Source: Roseovarius aestuarii
GTDB taxonomy: Bacteria > Pseudomonadota > Alphaproteobacteria > Rhodobacterales > Rhodobacteraceae
Assembly (NCBI RefSeq): GCF_019966515.1
Contig: NZ_JAIMIB010000002.1
Span: 310,001 to 374,000, forward strand
Reading direction: 5' to 3'
Length of the DNA: 64,000 nucleotides
Part shown: piece by piece, positions 24,876 through 32,628 of the stretch
Layout of the letters: the number at the start of each line of letters is the position of its first letter
How positions within the stretch are numbered: position 1 is the first letter of the stretch
Position numbers and translations under genes: made by a program
Notes under the pieces: model-generated
Told to the model about the DNA's origin: nothing
The model's input: the letters and a program-made list of their open reading frames with translations, nothing else
Databases searched by the model: none

Positions 24876-25712
24876 ATGGATCAGCTTCTCAATCATGTTC
24901 GTGGATTTTCGTTCGGCGGCATGACCTATGAGCGCGGAGGCTTGTTCGGTCCGATCCTGCGCCCCTATGTGTCGTTGATAATGGTGGAAACGGGCACTTG
25001 CACCCTGAGGGCCGATGGAAAGCTCGTTAAGGTTTCCAGCGGACAGACGGGTATAGCGGCTGCAGAAACCAAGTTCGAATTTGACTATCAAAAGGATGTG
25101 CAGACAACCGTCATCTGGTGCGAAGGCTTCCTTCCAGAGGGCGCGTTAACTGACCGCGATAAAACACAATCCAAGATGGCGCCTATCGCGACGACATCCA
25201 ACATTCAAAACCTATGCAAAATTGGTCTGGACATCGGGCACGCCTCCCGGCCGGACCTCAATTCGTTGCGCGATGCACTGGGGCAGGCGGTCTGCAGGGC
25301 GTATATTTATGAAGCTCGCAAGGATGTAGAGAACCAGAACATCCCTGGCAACATCCTCAGAGCACGTCGCTTTATTGAAGAAAACCTCGGGAACGATGCA
25401 GTCAATATCAGCGTGATCGCGGCACAGGCGTCTCTGACACCTCAGCATCTGATCGCCTCGTTCAAAAGACACTTCGGAGTGACACCTTCGCGCTATCTTT
25501 GGCGGATGCGCGCAAATAGGGCGCGGCAGTTGTTGATACATACGCAATTCAGCCAATCTGAGATTGCCCATCGCTGCGGATATCGTAGCCTGCCGCATTA
25601 TTCACGCAGTATAAGAAGCCTGTTTGGAATGACCCCCGCTCAACTGAGGCGCGACATGGGCTTTACACAGCCAAGCAACTCAGACGAATCCGTTCGCGAC
25701 CTGATCTTTTGA
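24876..25712 (+). CDS. AraC family transcriptional regulator
   Basis: A 278-residue regulator: N-terminal sensing region (about 1-165) without a recognised ligand motif, and a C-terminal double helix-turn-helix domain (about 170-265; VNISVIAAQASLTPQHLIAS and SEIAHRCGYRSLPHYSRSI, FGMTPAQLRR). GTGGGGGA precedes the ATG. It is divergent from the eight-gene demethylase/transport operon, with 218 bp between, which is the usual arrangement for a local activator responding to the imported substrate. No other target is adjacent: the next gene, purB, is a housekeeping gene. Confidence 0.9.
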   Translation: MDQLLNHVRGFSFGGMTYERGGLFGPILRPYVSLIMVETGTCTLRADGKLVKVSSGQTGIAAAETKFEFDYQKDVQTTVIWCEGFLPEGALTDRDKTQSKMAPIATTSNIQNLCKIGLDIGHASRPDLNSLRDALGQAVCRAYIYEARKDVENQNIPGNILRARRFIEENLGNDAVNISVIAAQASLTPQHLIASFKRHFGVTPSRYLWRMRANRARQLLIHTQFSQSEIAHRCGYRSLPHYSRSIRSLFGMTPAQLRRDMGFTQPSNSDESVRDLIF

Positions 25713-26004
25713 ATGTGCCTTTCCTTGATCACCGCTGCAATTACCGCAGCGTTTCGCAAAAAACCACAGCTTTCCGATCCAATCCGAAGTACGGCAAATT
25801 TTGAGCTTTACCCAGTTGCTGCTCGACGTCCGCTTTGTAAGCATTGCCGCCAAATTTGCAGGATGCAGCATTTGTTGCTTTGTGCTCTTTCCCGACATTC
25901 ACGATGTGGCGTCTACCTGCGTGATTGCGGTCGTTGCTTGCCGCTGTCGCGTGGGCGGTCTAAACCGCGCGCAAATGATTTGAGTTTCGCCAAAGGACCG
26001 CCAC

Positions 26005-27312
26005 ATGATTCCCCGCTATTCCCGCCCCGACATGGTTGCCATCTGGTCGCCCGAGACCAAGTTTCGCATCTGGTACGAGATCGAGGCCCATGCTTGTGAC
26101 GCGATGGCCGATCTGGGCGTGATTCCGCGCGAGAATGCCGAAGCCGTGTGGAAAGCCAGGGACGCGGAATTCGATGTGGCTCGGATTGATGAGATCGAAG
26201 CTGTGACCAAACATGACGTGATCGCCTTCCTCACGCATCTGGCTGAACATGTGGGCAGTGACGAAGCGCGGTTCGTGCATCAGGGCATGACCAGCTCGGA
26301 CGTGCTGGATACTTGCCTGAACGTGCAGCTGGTACGCGCCGCCGATATTCTACTGGACGGCATGGACAAGGTGTTGGCCGCGCTGAAGAAACGCGCGCTG
26401 GAACACAAGAACACCGTTCGCGTCGGCCGCAGCCACGGCATCCATGCCGAGCCGACCACGATGGGCCTGACCTTCGCCCGCTTCTTTGCCGAGATGGATC
26501 GCAACAAGAACCGGCTGGAGAAAGCCCGCTGGGAGGTCGCCACCGGCGCGATCTCGGGTGCCGTGGGAACCTTCGCCAATATCGACCCGGCGGTCGAGGA
26601 ACATGTCTGCGAGAAACTGGGCCTGCGCCCCGAGCCCATCAGCACACAGGTGATCCCGCGCGACCGCCACGCCATGTTCTTTGCCACCTTGGGCGTCATT
26701 GCCTCGTCAATCGAAAATATCGCGGTCGAGATCCGCCACATGCAGCGCACCGAAGTCCTGGAAGGGGCCGAGTTTTTCTCGATGGGCCAGAAAGGCTCCT
26801 CGGCAATGCCGCACAAGAAGAACCCGGTGCTGACCGAAAACCTCACCGGTCTTGCCCGTCTGGTGCGCATGGCGGTGATCCCGGCGATGGAGAACGTGGC
26901 GCTCTGGCATGAACGTGACATTTCGCACAGCTCGGTTGAGCGCAGTATCGGTCCGGATGCGACCGTGACGCTGGATTTCGCACTGCACCGACTGGCCGGT
27001 GTTGTCGACAAGATGCTGATTTTCCCGGAAAACATGCGGGACAACATGAACAAATATCCGGGTCTTGTGATGTCGCAGAGGGTGCTTCTGGCGCTGACCC
27101 AGGCCGGGGTCAGTCGCGAGGATGCCTATTCCATGGTGCAGCGTAACGCACTCAAGGTCTGGGAAGACCGCCTTGATTTCCGCGAACTTCTGCTGGCGGA
27201 TGCAGAGGTGGTTGCCGCGCTCGGAGAAGAGGCGATCAATGAGAAGTTCGACATGGGCTACCACACCAAACACGTAGACACGATTTTCAAGCGCGTTTTC
27301 GGCGAGGGTTAA
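26005..27312 (+). CDS. purB: Adenylosuccinate lyase
   Basis: Catalyses two steps of purine synthesis: SAICAR to AICAR plus fumarate, and adenylosuccinate to AMP plus fumarate. The 435 residues have the superfamily signature SSAMPHKKNP (flexible catalytic loop), the TSSDVLDT segment and GRSHGIHAEPTT with the catalytic His region. AAGGA precedes the ATG at 26005. The 292 bp upstream hold no called gene; a short dyad GCGGT-CTAA-ACCGC (25955-25968) lies 37 bp before the start and could be regulatory. It follows the methylpurine-type locus but is on its own transcript. Confidence 0.96.
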   Translation: MIPRYSRPDMVAIWSPETKFRIWYEIEAHACDAMADLGVIPRENAEAVWKARDAEFDVARIDEIEAVTKHDVIAFLTHLAEHVGSDEARFVHQGMTSSDVLDTCLNVQLVRAADILLDGMDKVLAALKKRALEHKNTVRVGRSHGIHAEPTTMGLTFARFFAEMDRNKNRLEKARWEVATGAISGAVGTFANIDPAVEEHVCEKLGLRPEPISTQVIPRDRHAMFFATLGVIASSIENIAVEIRHMQRTEVLEGAEFFSMGQKGSSAMPHKKNPVLTENLTGLARLVRMAVIPAMENVALWHERDISHSSVERSIGPDATVTLDFALHRLAGVVDKMLIFPENMRDNMNKYPGLVMSQRVLLALTQAGVSREDAYSMVQRNALKVWEDRLDFRELLLADAEVVAALGEEAINEKFDMGYHTKHVDTIFKRVFGEG

Positions 27313-27407
27313 GCGTAAACCCGGTTCACGAATTTTTTGCCGAATAAAACTCGTCCTGAGGCGTATTCCTACTACAACAGTATGAAACCTACGCCGCAGG
27401 AGGCACC

Positions 27408-27941
27408 ATGTTCCGTGAAACCCTGGCGATTGCCCTGATCCTTCCCGCCCTTTCCTTTGCAGCTGGTGGGGGTGGAAGCTCTGCCCCCAAGCCAAGCGAA
27501 ACCACCAAATCCTGCGTGGATGGCAAGGTCTGGGACAGGAACTCCAAGTCCTGCGTGAGTGCCAGCAATTCCGCGCTGGATGATGACACGCTCTACGGTG
27601 CGGTGCGCGAGTTTGCCTATGCCGGTCAATATGACAATGCGCAGGCGGTACTGGCCGCGATGTCGGATCAGCATGACGACCGTGTCCTGACCTATTGGGG
27701 CTTTACCCATCGCAAGAAGGGCGATTTTGAAACCGGCATGGCTTTCTATCGTAAAGCGATTGCTCAGAACCCCGACAATATTCTGGCGCGCTCCTACATG
27801 GGTCAGGCGCTGGTCGAGCAGGGCGATCTGGTGGGCGCCAGACGGCAGTTGAAATCCATACAGGCATCAGGCGGGGTCGGAAGCTGGGCTGAGACTTCGC
27901 TCCATCAGGCGATTTCGACGGGCGCGACCTACAGCTATTGA
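27408..27941 (+). CDS. Secreted TPR-repeat protein with Cys-VWD-Cys motif
   Basis: A 177-residue exported protein. A signal peptide (MFRETLAIALILPALSFAAG) is followed by a Gly/Ser/Pro linker, a small Cys-bounded motif (Cys36-xx-Gly-x-Val-Trp-Asp-xx-Ser-x-Ser-Cys49-Val) and about two tetratricopeptide repeats (about 60-165; GDFETGMAFYRKAIAQNPDN is typical). GCAGGAGG precedes the ATG. The Cys motif recurs with identical spacing in the small protein encoded 80 bp downstream, so the two probably act together in the periplasm or at the surface. Partner and function unknown. Confidence 0.8.
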   Translation: MFRETLAIALILPALSFAAGGGGSSAPKPSETTKSCVDGKVWDRNSKSCVSASNSALDDDTLYGAVREFAYAGQYDNAQAVLAAMSDQHDDRVLTYWGFTHRKKGDFETGMAFYRKAIAQNPDNILARSYMGQALVEQGDLVGARRQLKSIQASGGVGSWAETSLHQAISTGATYSY

Positions 27942-28020
27942 ATGTGGTTCTCGGAAATCGTGATCACGGATTGGCTGAAACTATGATATAGTCGCGCTCA
28001 TTCCAGCGAGGAGAACGCCC

Positions 28021-28185
28021 ATGAAACTGAGATTAGCATTGTCTGCCGTGATCATGGTGCTTGCTTCCACTGCCATGGCCGGCCCCGGCTGCGGCAAAGG
28101 TCACAGCAAGCAGGTTATGTCCTGTGCCGAGGGCACTGTCTGGGACATTCAAAGCCAAAGCTGCGTGCCTCAAATCACAAGCTAA
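28021..28185 (+). CDS. 54-residue secreted protein with Cys-VWD-Cys motif
   Basis: A small gene shorter than common length cut-offs. It encodes a clear signal peptide (MKLRLALSAVIMVLASTAMA) and a mature part of about 34 residues starting GPGCGKGHSK and containing Cys35-AE-Gly-T-Val-Trp-Asp-IQ-Ser-Q-Ser-Cys48-Val. The motif has the same spacing as in the TPR protein just upstream. GAGGAG lies about 8 bases before the ATG (GCGAGGAGAACGCCC). The four cysteines may form disulphides. Function unknown; the motif recalls small chitin-binding-like Cys modules but is too short to assign. Confidence 0.75.
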   Translation: MKLRLALSAVIMVLASTAMAGPGCGKGHSKQVMSCAEGTVWDIQSQSCVPQITS

Positions 28186-28312
28186 GCGGTTCTCCCGGTT
28201 TTGTGACGAATTTGATCGGATGTGAAATCCCGTCAAATTCTTGCTTTGTTCTTAGACATATTTTCACCCTTCCTGCCTTATCCTGAGCGTCACTCAAGGA
28301 ATGAGGATCAGG

Positions 28313-29386
28313 ATGAATGATATGACCCCGATTGCCCGCCTGTCGCCGCCGCGATCGCCGGGTGCGACAGTGGCACGCCTGACCCGGCGTCAGAAAGCCG
28401 CCATCGTGGTGAGGTTCCTGATGAATGAAGGGGCAGAGGTGCCACTGACGGACCTCCCGGAACCGCTGCAGGCGGCGCTGACGACGCAGATGGGGTCGAT
28501 GCGCTATGTAGATCGTTCAACCCTCGCGGATGTGGTGGCAGAATTCGCATCAGAGCTTGAGGCCATGGGCCTGACATTTCCAAGGGGTGTCGCCGGCGCT
28601 TTGACTGCGCTTGACGGCAAGATCAGCCCGCAAACCGCCGCACGCCTGCGCAAGGAAGCCGGGGTGCGCCAGTTTGGTGAGCCGTGGGAACAGGTTTGCA
28701 ACGCCGGCGTCGACAGTCTTTTGCCGATCATCGAACTGGAAAGTATCGAAGTGGCGGCCGTTGTCCTGTCAAAACTTGAGGTCACACAGGCTGCGGAATT
28801 GCTGGGTAGATTGCCGGGTGAAAAGGCGCGGCGCATCACCTACGCGGTCTCGCAGACCGGGGCGGTCACGCCAGAGGCGGTTGATCGGATAGGTCTTTCG
28901 CTGGCGGCGCAGTTGCACGATGTTCCCGAAACCGCGTTTGACAGCGGGCCGGTAGAACGGGTCGGCAAGATCCTGAACTATTCGCCCGCTGCGACGCGCG
29001 ACGATGTGCTGGAAGGGCTTGACGAGGCTGACAAGGATTTTGCGTCATTGGTACGCAAGGCGATCTTTACCTTTGCCAACATTCCCGAACGTCTGAATCC
29101 GGTCGATGTGCCCAAAGTCATTCGCGAGGTGGATAATGCAGTCCTTGCGACGGCGCTGGCGGCTGCCCTGGGCAGCGATGACCTGGCCCCTGTGGCCGAA
29201 TTCGTGCTCGAGAACATGTCCAAACGCATGGCCGAGGCGCTGCGCGAGGAAGTGGAGGAACTGGGCAAGGTGAAGCAAAAAGATGGCGAAGAAGCGATGA
29301 CCAGCGTCGTCAATGCCATCCGGACACTGGAAGCCAGCGGCGAGGTGACGCTTGTGATCCCCGAGGACGATGAGGATGAAGAGTGA
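28313..29386 (+). CDS. fliG: FliG-like flagellar motor switch protein
   Basis: A 357-residue protein with FliG middle and C-terminal domains; the C-terminal pattern (FTFANI..., VPKVIREVDNAVLATALAAA, ENMSKRMAEALREEVEELG, and a run through IRTLEASGEV) follows normal FliG closely. FliG couples MotAB torque to the rotor and binds FliM. Odd points: the usual EHPQ motif of the middle domain appears as ESIE (in LLPIIELESIEVAAVVLSKL), there is a small insertion near GSDDLAP, and the gene is far from other flagellar genes. The ATG at 28313 follows GAGGATCAGG; an alternative at 28301 adds four residues. Confidence 0.82.
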   Translation: MNDMTPIARLSPPRSPGATVARLTRRQKAAIVVRFLMNEGAEVPLTDLPEPLQAALTTQMGSMRYVDRSTLADVVAEFASELEAMGLTFPRGVAGALTALDGKISPQTAARLRKEAGVRQFGEPWEQVCNAGVDSLLPIIELESIEVAAVVLSKLEVTQAAELLGRLPGEKARRITYAVSQTGAVTPEAVDRIGLSLAAQLHDVPETAFDSGPVERVGKILNYSPAATRDDVLEGLDEADKDFASLVRKAIFTFANIPERLNPVDVPKVIREVDNAVLATALAAALGSDDLAPVAEFVLENMSKRMAEALREEVEELGKVKQKDGEEAMTSVVNAIRTLEASGEVTLVIPEDDEDEE

Positions 29387-29634
29387 TCCGCAAAGGTGCG
29401 GCCGCTCACGTGATCTCTTGCGGTTGGGGTAGCACCTCTTCCTCAGTTGGTGTTTTACGCAACGCACACCTTCATCACTGCTAACTTGGCGGGAGCCGTG
29501 TTGCCGATTTGCTAACGACGCATCGGCGCGTAATGTACACCGCTGAACGAAGACAGCGGCAATCGACAACGCGATGTGGCGGGCCCGCTGCAATGCGGTG
29601 GACAGGCATGAAGGGGCGGCTTAAGTTGTCTCTC

Positions 29635-29976
29635 ATGAGTGATATTGACGGAAGACGCTGGCATGACATGGGCGGACAGCCCGCGGGGGATATTCCCATG
29701 GAGGGGCATGATTTTGCCCTTTGGGAAAAGCGTGTAGATGCGCTGATGGTGCTCTGCGGCGGCAAGGGACTGTTCACCGTGGATGGTCTGCGCCGCGCGC
29801 TGGAGGATATGGGCGAAGAGGCGTTTGAAAAGCATAGCTACTACGAACGCTGGATCGCGTCTGTCAATCAGAACCTGATCGAGGCAGGCACCTATACGCT
29901 CGAGGAGTTGGCGCTGAAGATGCAGGAGGTGGCCGAGCGCGGCCCGAGCTATGCTGAGGCGCAAACAGATGGCTGA
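29635..29976 (+). CDS. Nitrile hydratase beta-subunit N-terminal-type protein
   Basis: A 113-residue protein corresponding to the N-terminal half of nitrile hydratase beta subunits: opening DGRRWHDMGGQ...GDIPMEGHDFALWEKRVDALM and the helix HSYYERWIASVNQNLIEAG. It overlaps the next gene by 8 bases. In ordinary nitrile hydratases this half is fused to the SH3-like half that here is a separate gene. The start at 29635 matches the family N-terminus; an in-frame ATG at 29608 is possible. Could also be called a nitrile hydratase accessory protein, since those share this fold. Confidence 0.75.
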   Translation: MSDIDGRRWHDMGGQPAGDIPMEGHDFALWEKRVDALMVLCGGKGLFTVDGLRRALEDMGEEAFEKHSYYERWIASVNQNLIEAGTYTLEELALKMQEVAERGPSYAEAQTDG

Positions 29977-30232
29977 GAGGGTACGGGTGAAAGCGCTGAT
30001 GCCGCCGGGCCACGTGCGTGCGCCAGCCTATCTGCGCGGCAAGACCGGCGTGATCGAACGCCGGCTGGGTACTTTTGGCAATCCCGAGCAACTGGCTTAT
30101 GGCCACAAGGCCGGAAAGAAGCATTTGCTGCGGGTGCGCTTTACCATGGCAGAGCTGTGGGGCGAGGGGGCCGAGGCGCCCGACGATACCGTGGATGCCG
30201 AGATTTATGAACACTGGCTGGAAGAGGCGTAA
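29969..30232 (+). CDS. Nitrile hydratase beta-subunit C-terminal (SH3-like) protein
   Basis: An 87-residue protein equal to the C-terminal SH3-like barrel of nitrile hydratase beta: VRVKALMPPGHVRAPAYLRGKTGVIERRLG, then HLLRVRFTMAELWGE. That core sequence is the beta-subunit signature for contacts with the alpha subunit. The ATG at 29969 overlaps the stop of the upstream gene (ATGGCTGA), and the alpha gene follows after 6 bp, so the three are one translationally coupled unit. Confidence 0.8.
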   Translation: MAERVRVKALMPPGHVRAPAYLRGKTGVIERRLGTFGNPEQLAYGHKAGKKHLLRVRFTMAELWGEGAEAPDDTVDAEIYEHWLEEA

Positions 30233-30238
30233 GCGACG

Positions 30239-30877
30239 ATGCCCCATGACCATCACGATCATCTGAGCCCTTCCGGACACCCGTTTCGGCCCGATAATGA
30301 CAGCCCGCTGACCTATTGGCAGCAAATGGAAATCGCGGTGCGTGAATTGCTGATCGAGAAGGGCGTGATGACACCCGCCGAGATCGCCGCGCAAATTGAC
30401 GCGATGGATGCCCGCAACCCGGCCAACGGGGCTGCCGTTGTGGCGCGGGCCTGGGTCGATCTGGATTTCAAGGCGCGGCTGCTGGCCGATGCCGCGGCAG
30501 CGAGCCGTGAGATGGGGTTTGATATCGGGCCGCTTAACCTGATTGCCGTTGAAAACACCGAGCGCGTCCACAACCTGATCGTCTGCACCCTGTGTTCGTG
30601 TTATCCACGCAATCTTCTGGGCTTGCCGCCGGATTGGTACAAGACCCGCGAATATCGCAGCCGGGCCGTGCGTGAACCCCGTACGGTTTTGCGCGAATTT
30701 GGCGTTGAACTGTCTGATGACATGCAGGTTCGGGTGCATGACAGCACGGCGGATATGCGCTATATCGTGCTGCCCGCCCGACCAGCGGGAACGGCTGATC
30801 TTACTGAGGCCCAGCTGGCTGAACTGGTTACGCGCGATTCGATGATAGGTACAGGATTGCCGCGTAACGCACTGTAA
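30239..30877 (+). CDS. nthA: Nitrile hydratase alpha subunit, cobalt type
   Basis: The 212-residue metal-binding subunit hydrates nitriles to amides. The claw-setting motif VCTLCSCY (Cys116, Cys119, Ser120, Cys121) has Thr after the first Cys, the signature of non-corrin cobalt enzymes (iron enzymes have Ser). A His-rich N-terminus (MPHDHHDHLSPSGH) may help metal loading. Because beta is split into two genes, the assembly resembles thiocyanate hydrolase and toyocamycin nitrile hydratase, so substrate is open. No metallochaperone gene is adjacent. The stop codon abuts the stop of convergent hemF with no base between. Confidence 0.88.
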   Translation: MPHDHHDHLSPSGHPFRPDNDSPLTYWQQMEIAVRELLIEKGVMTPAEIAAQIDAMDARNPANGAAVVARAWVDLDFKARLLADAAAASREMGFDIGPLNLIAVENTERVHNLIVCTLCSCYPRNLLGLPPDWYKTREYRSRAVREPRTVLREFGVELSDDMQVRVHDSTADMRYIVLPARPAGTADLTEAQLAELVTRDSMIGTGLPRNAL

Positions 30878-31768
30878 TCAAATCCACTTTGCCAGCGGCG
30901 GCAGGCTCATCAATACAGCATCTGCATCATGACCTGTGGCAAGGCCGAATTTCGTGCCGCGATCATAAACTAGGTTGTATTCAGCGTAGAGTCCGCGATG
31001 AATCAGCTGGGTGTTCTTATCCTCATCGGTCCATGGCTGCGTTCGCCGCTTTTCGACCAACGGCACAAAGGCAGGTAGGAAGGCGCGACCGATATCCTGC
31101 GTCAGGGCAAAATCCGCCTGCCAGTCGCCGCTGTTGTGATCGTCCATGAAAATGCCGCCGACACCACGTGCGCGATGGCGATGGGGGATGTAGAAATACT
31201 CATCCGCCCATGCCTTGAGCTTTGGATAATGCGCATCGCCATGCGGATCCAGATGCGCCTTTTGCGTGGCGTGGAAATGTGCCGTGTCCTCTTCGTATTC
31301 GATGCAGGGGTTCAGATCCGAACCGCCACCGAACCACCAGGCATGTGGCGTCCAGAACATGCGCGTATTCATATGCACCGCCGGGGCGTGCGGGTTTTGC
31401 ATATGTGCCACGAGGGAAATACCCGAGGCCCAGAAACGCGGATCATCTTCGATACCTGGCACACCGCGCGCCGCCATGGATTTCTGTGCCGCATCGCCGA
31501 GCGTGCCATAGACCTCGGAGACGTTGACGCCGACCTTTTCAAAAACGCGCCCGCCGCGCATCACGCTCATCAATCCGCCGCCTGCGTCGCTGCCATCATC
31601 GGATTGGCGGCTTGTGTTGCTGACATCGAACCGACCGGCGGGTCGGTCTGACAAGGGCCCGCTCGTGTGGTTGTCTTCCAGCGCTTCGAATGCGGCAACG
31701 ATCTGGTTGCGTAACTCGCGAAACCAATCGGCGGCGCGTTGTTTTTCAGCGGCAAAGCTCTCGGTCAT
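30878..31768 (-). CDS. hemF: Oxygen-dependent coproporphyrinogen III oxidase
   Basis: Converts coproporphyrinogen III to protoporphyrinogen IX using O2 in heme synthesis. The 296 residues show family motifs GGGLMSVMRGGRVFEKVGVN, HMNTRMFW, WFGGGSDLNPC and KFGLATGHDADAVLMSLPP near the C-terminus. The ATG at 31768 gives the usual start (MTESFAAEKQRAADWFREL). It lies 13 bp after the SDR gene and ends tail to tail with nthA without a spacer or terminator between them. Confidence 0.95.
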   Translation of the reverse strand: MTESFAAEKQRAADWFRELRNQIVAAFEALEDNHTSGPLSDRPAGRFDVSNTSRQSDDGSDAGGGLMSVMRGGRVFEKVGVNVSEVYGTLGDAAQKSMAARGVPGIEDDPRFWASGISLVAHMQNPHAPAVHMNTRMFWTPHAWWFGGGSDLNPCIEYEEDTAHFHATQKAHLDPHGDAHYPKLKAWADEYFYIPHRHRARGVGGIFMDDHNSGDWQADFALTQDIGRAFLPAFVPLVEKRRTQPWTDEDKNTQLIHRGLYAEYNLVYDRGTKFGLATGHDADAVLMSLPPLAKWI

Positions 31769-31781
31769 CTGTGTCGCCCGG

Positions 31782-32582
31782 TCAATGTGCCGGAGCCGCA
31801 ACGGGATCAAGCAGCGTGCGGCCACCATCGACGGTCATGATTTGCCCGGTCATGAAGCCCGAGGCATCACAGGCAAGATATTGCACCGCCTCGGCCAGTT
31901 CGGCGGGGGAGGCAATGCGCCCCAGCGGGGTGTGATCTTCGATATCGCCGCGATAGGTTTTCTTTTCCCGCAGCGTATCTTTCAGTGACGCACTCATGAC
32001 CGATCCGAAGGCCACCGCGTTGACACGAATTCGGTGCGGGGCGAGGGCGACCGCAAGACTGCGGGTCAGCTGATCGAGTGCTGCGGATGACACCGAATAG
32101 GCCAGCAGGTCGGGATGGGTGCGGCGCGCGGCGATCGACGACAGGTTGATGATCGTGCCGTTGCTGCGTTCCTCCTGATCCTCGGATTGTTTGATCATGC
32201 GCCGTGCCACAAGCTGAGACAGGCGCAGGGCGGTGATCAGGTTCTGATTGAGCAGCATCACCATTGCATCGTCATCGGGATTGAGCGGGTCAGAGGTGAC
32301 CATCTGACGTGAGGCATTGACCAGAATATCGACCTGATCGAAGGCATCGATGGTGGCTGAAAGCAAATTCGCTTGAGTCAGTTTTTCACGAAGATCGCCT
32401 GAGAAGTACCTGATATTACTCCCATCTTCGTTTTTATCAATTTCCTTTTTCAGCTGCTTCTCGTCCATATCCGCAAGCATGACATTGGCGCCCTTGTTGG
32501 CGAAATGACGCCCGATCGCGAGGCCGATTCCATTGGCGCCGCCGGTGACGATTGCTGTTTTGCCGGAGATCGTGAAGGACAT
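31782..32582 (-). CDS. Short-chain dehydrogenase/reductase
   Basis: A 266-residue classical SDR: Rossmann motif TGGANGIG (N-terminal), the NAS region (ILVNAS), catalytic Ser in NLSSIAARR, and YSVSSAALDQL where Tyr is present but the canonical YxxxK lysine is replaced (YSVSSAA). The replaced Lys weakens the case for normal catalysis. The family closing GFMTGQIMTVDGG is present. It lies between rsmC and hemF on the same strand. The substrate is unknown. Confidence 0.85.
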   Translation of the reverse strand: MSFTISGKTAIVTGGANGIGLAIGRHFANKGANVMLADMDEKQLKKEIDKNEDGSNIRYFSGDLREKLTQANLLSATIDAFDQVDILVNASRQMVTSDPLNPDDDAMVMLLNQNLITALRLSQLVARRMIKQSEDQEERSNGTIINLSSIAARRTHPDLLAYSVSSAALDQLTRSLAVALAPHRIRVNAVAFGSVMSASLKDTLREKKTYRGDIEDHTPLGRIASPAELAEAVQYLACDASGFMTGQIMTVDGGRTLLDPVAAPAH

Positions 32583-32628
32583 GATTGAGCCTTTCAGAGT
32601 GATTCTGCCACGGGCAGGCTAAGCGAAT

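Noticed and set aside
25801..25983. 60-codon hydrophobic frame before purB
   Set aside because: Starts with TTG, no ribosome site, no recognised homology; treated as non-coding.
29635..30877. Thiocyanate hydrolase
   Set aside because: Same split-beta layout, but the sequence alone does not separate it from nitrile hydratase, so I kept the broader call.
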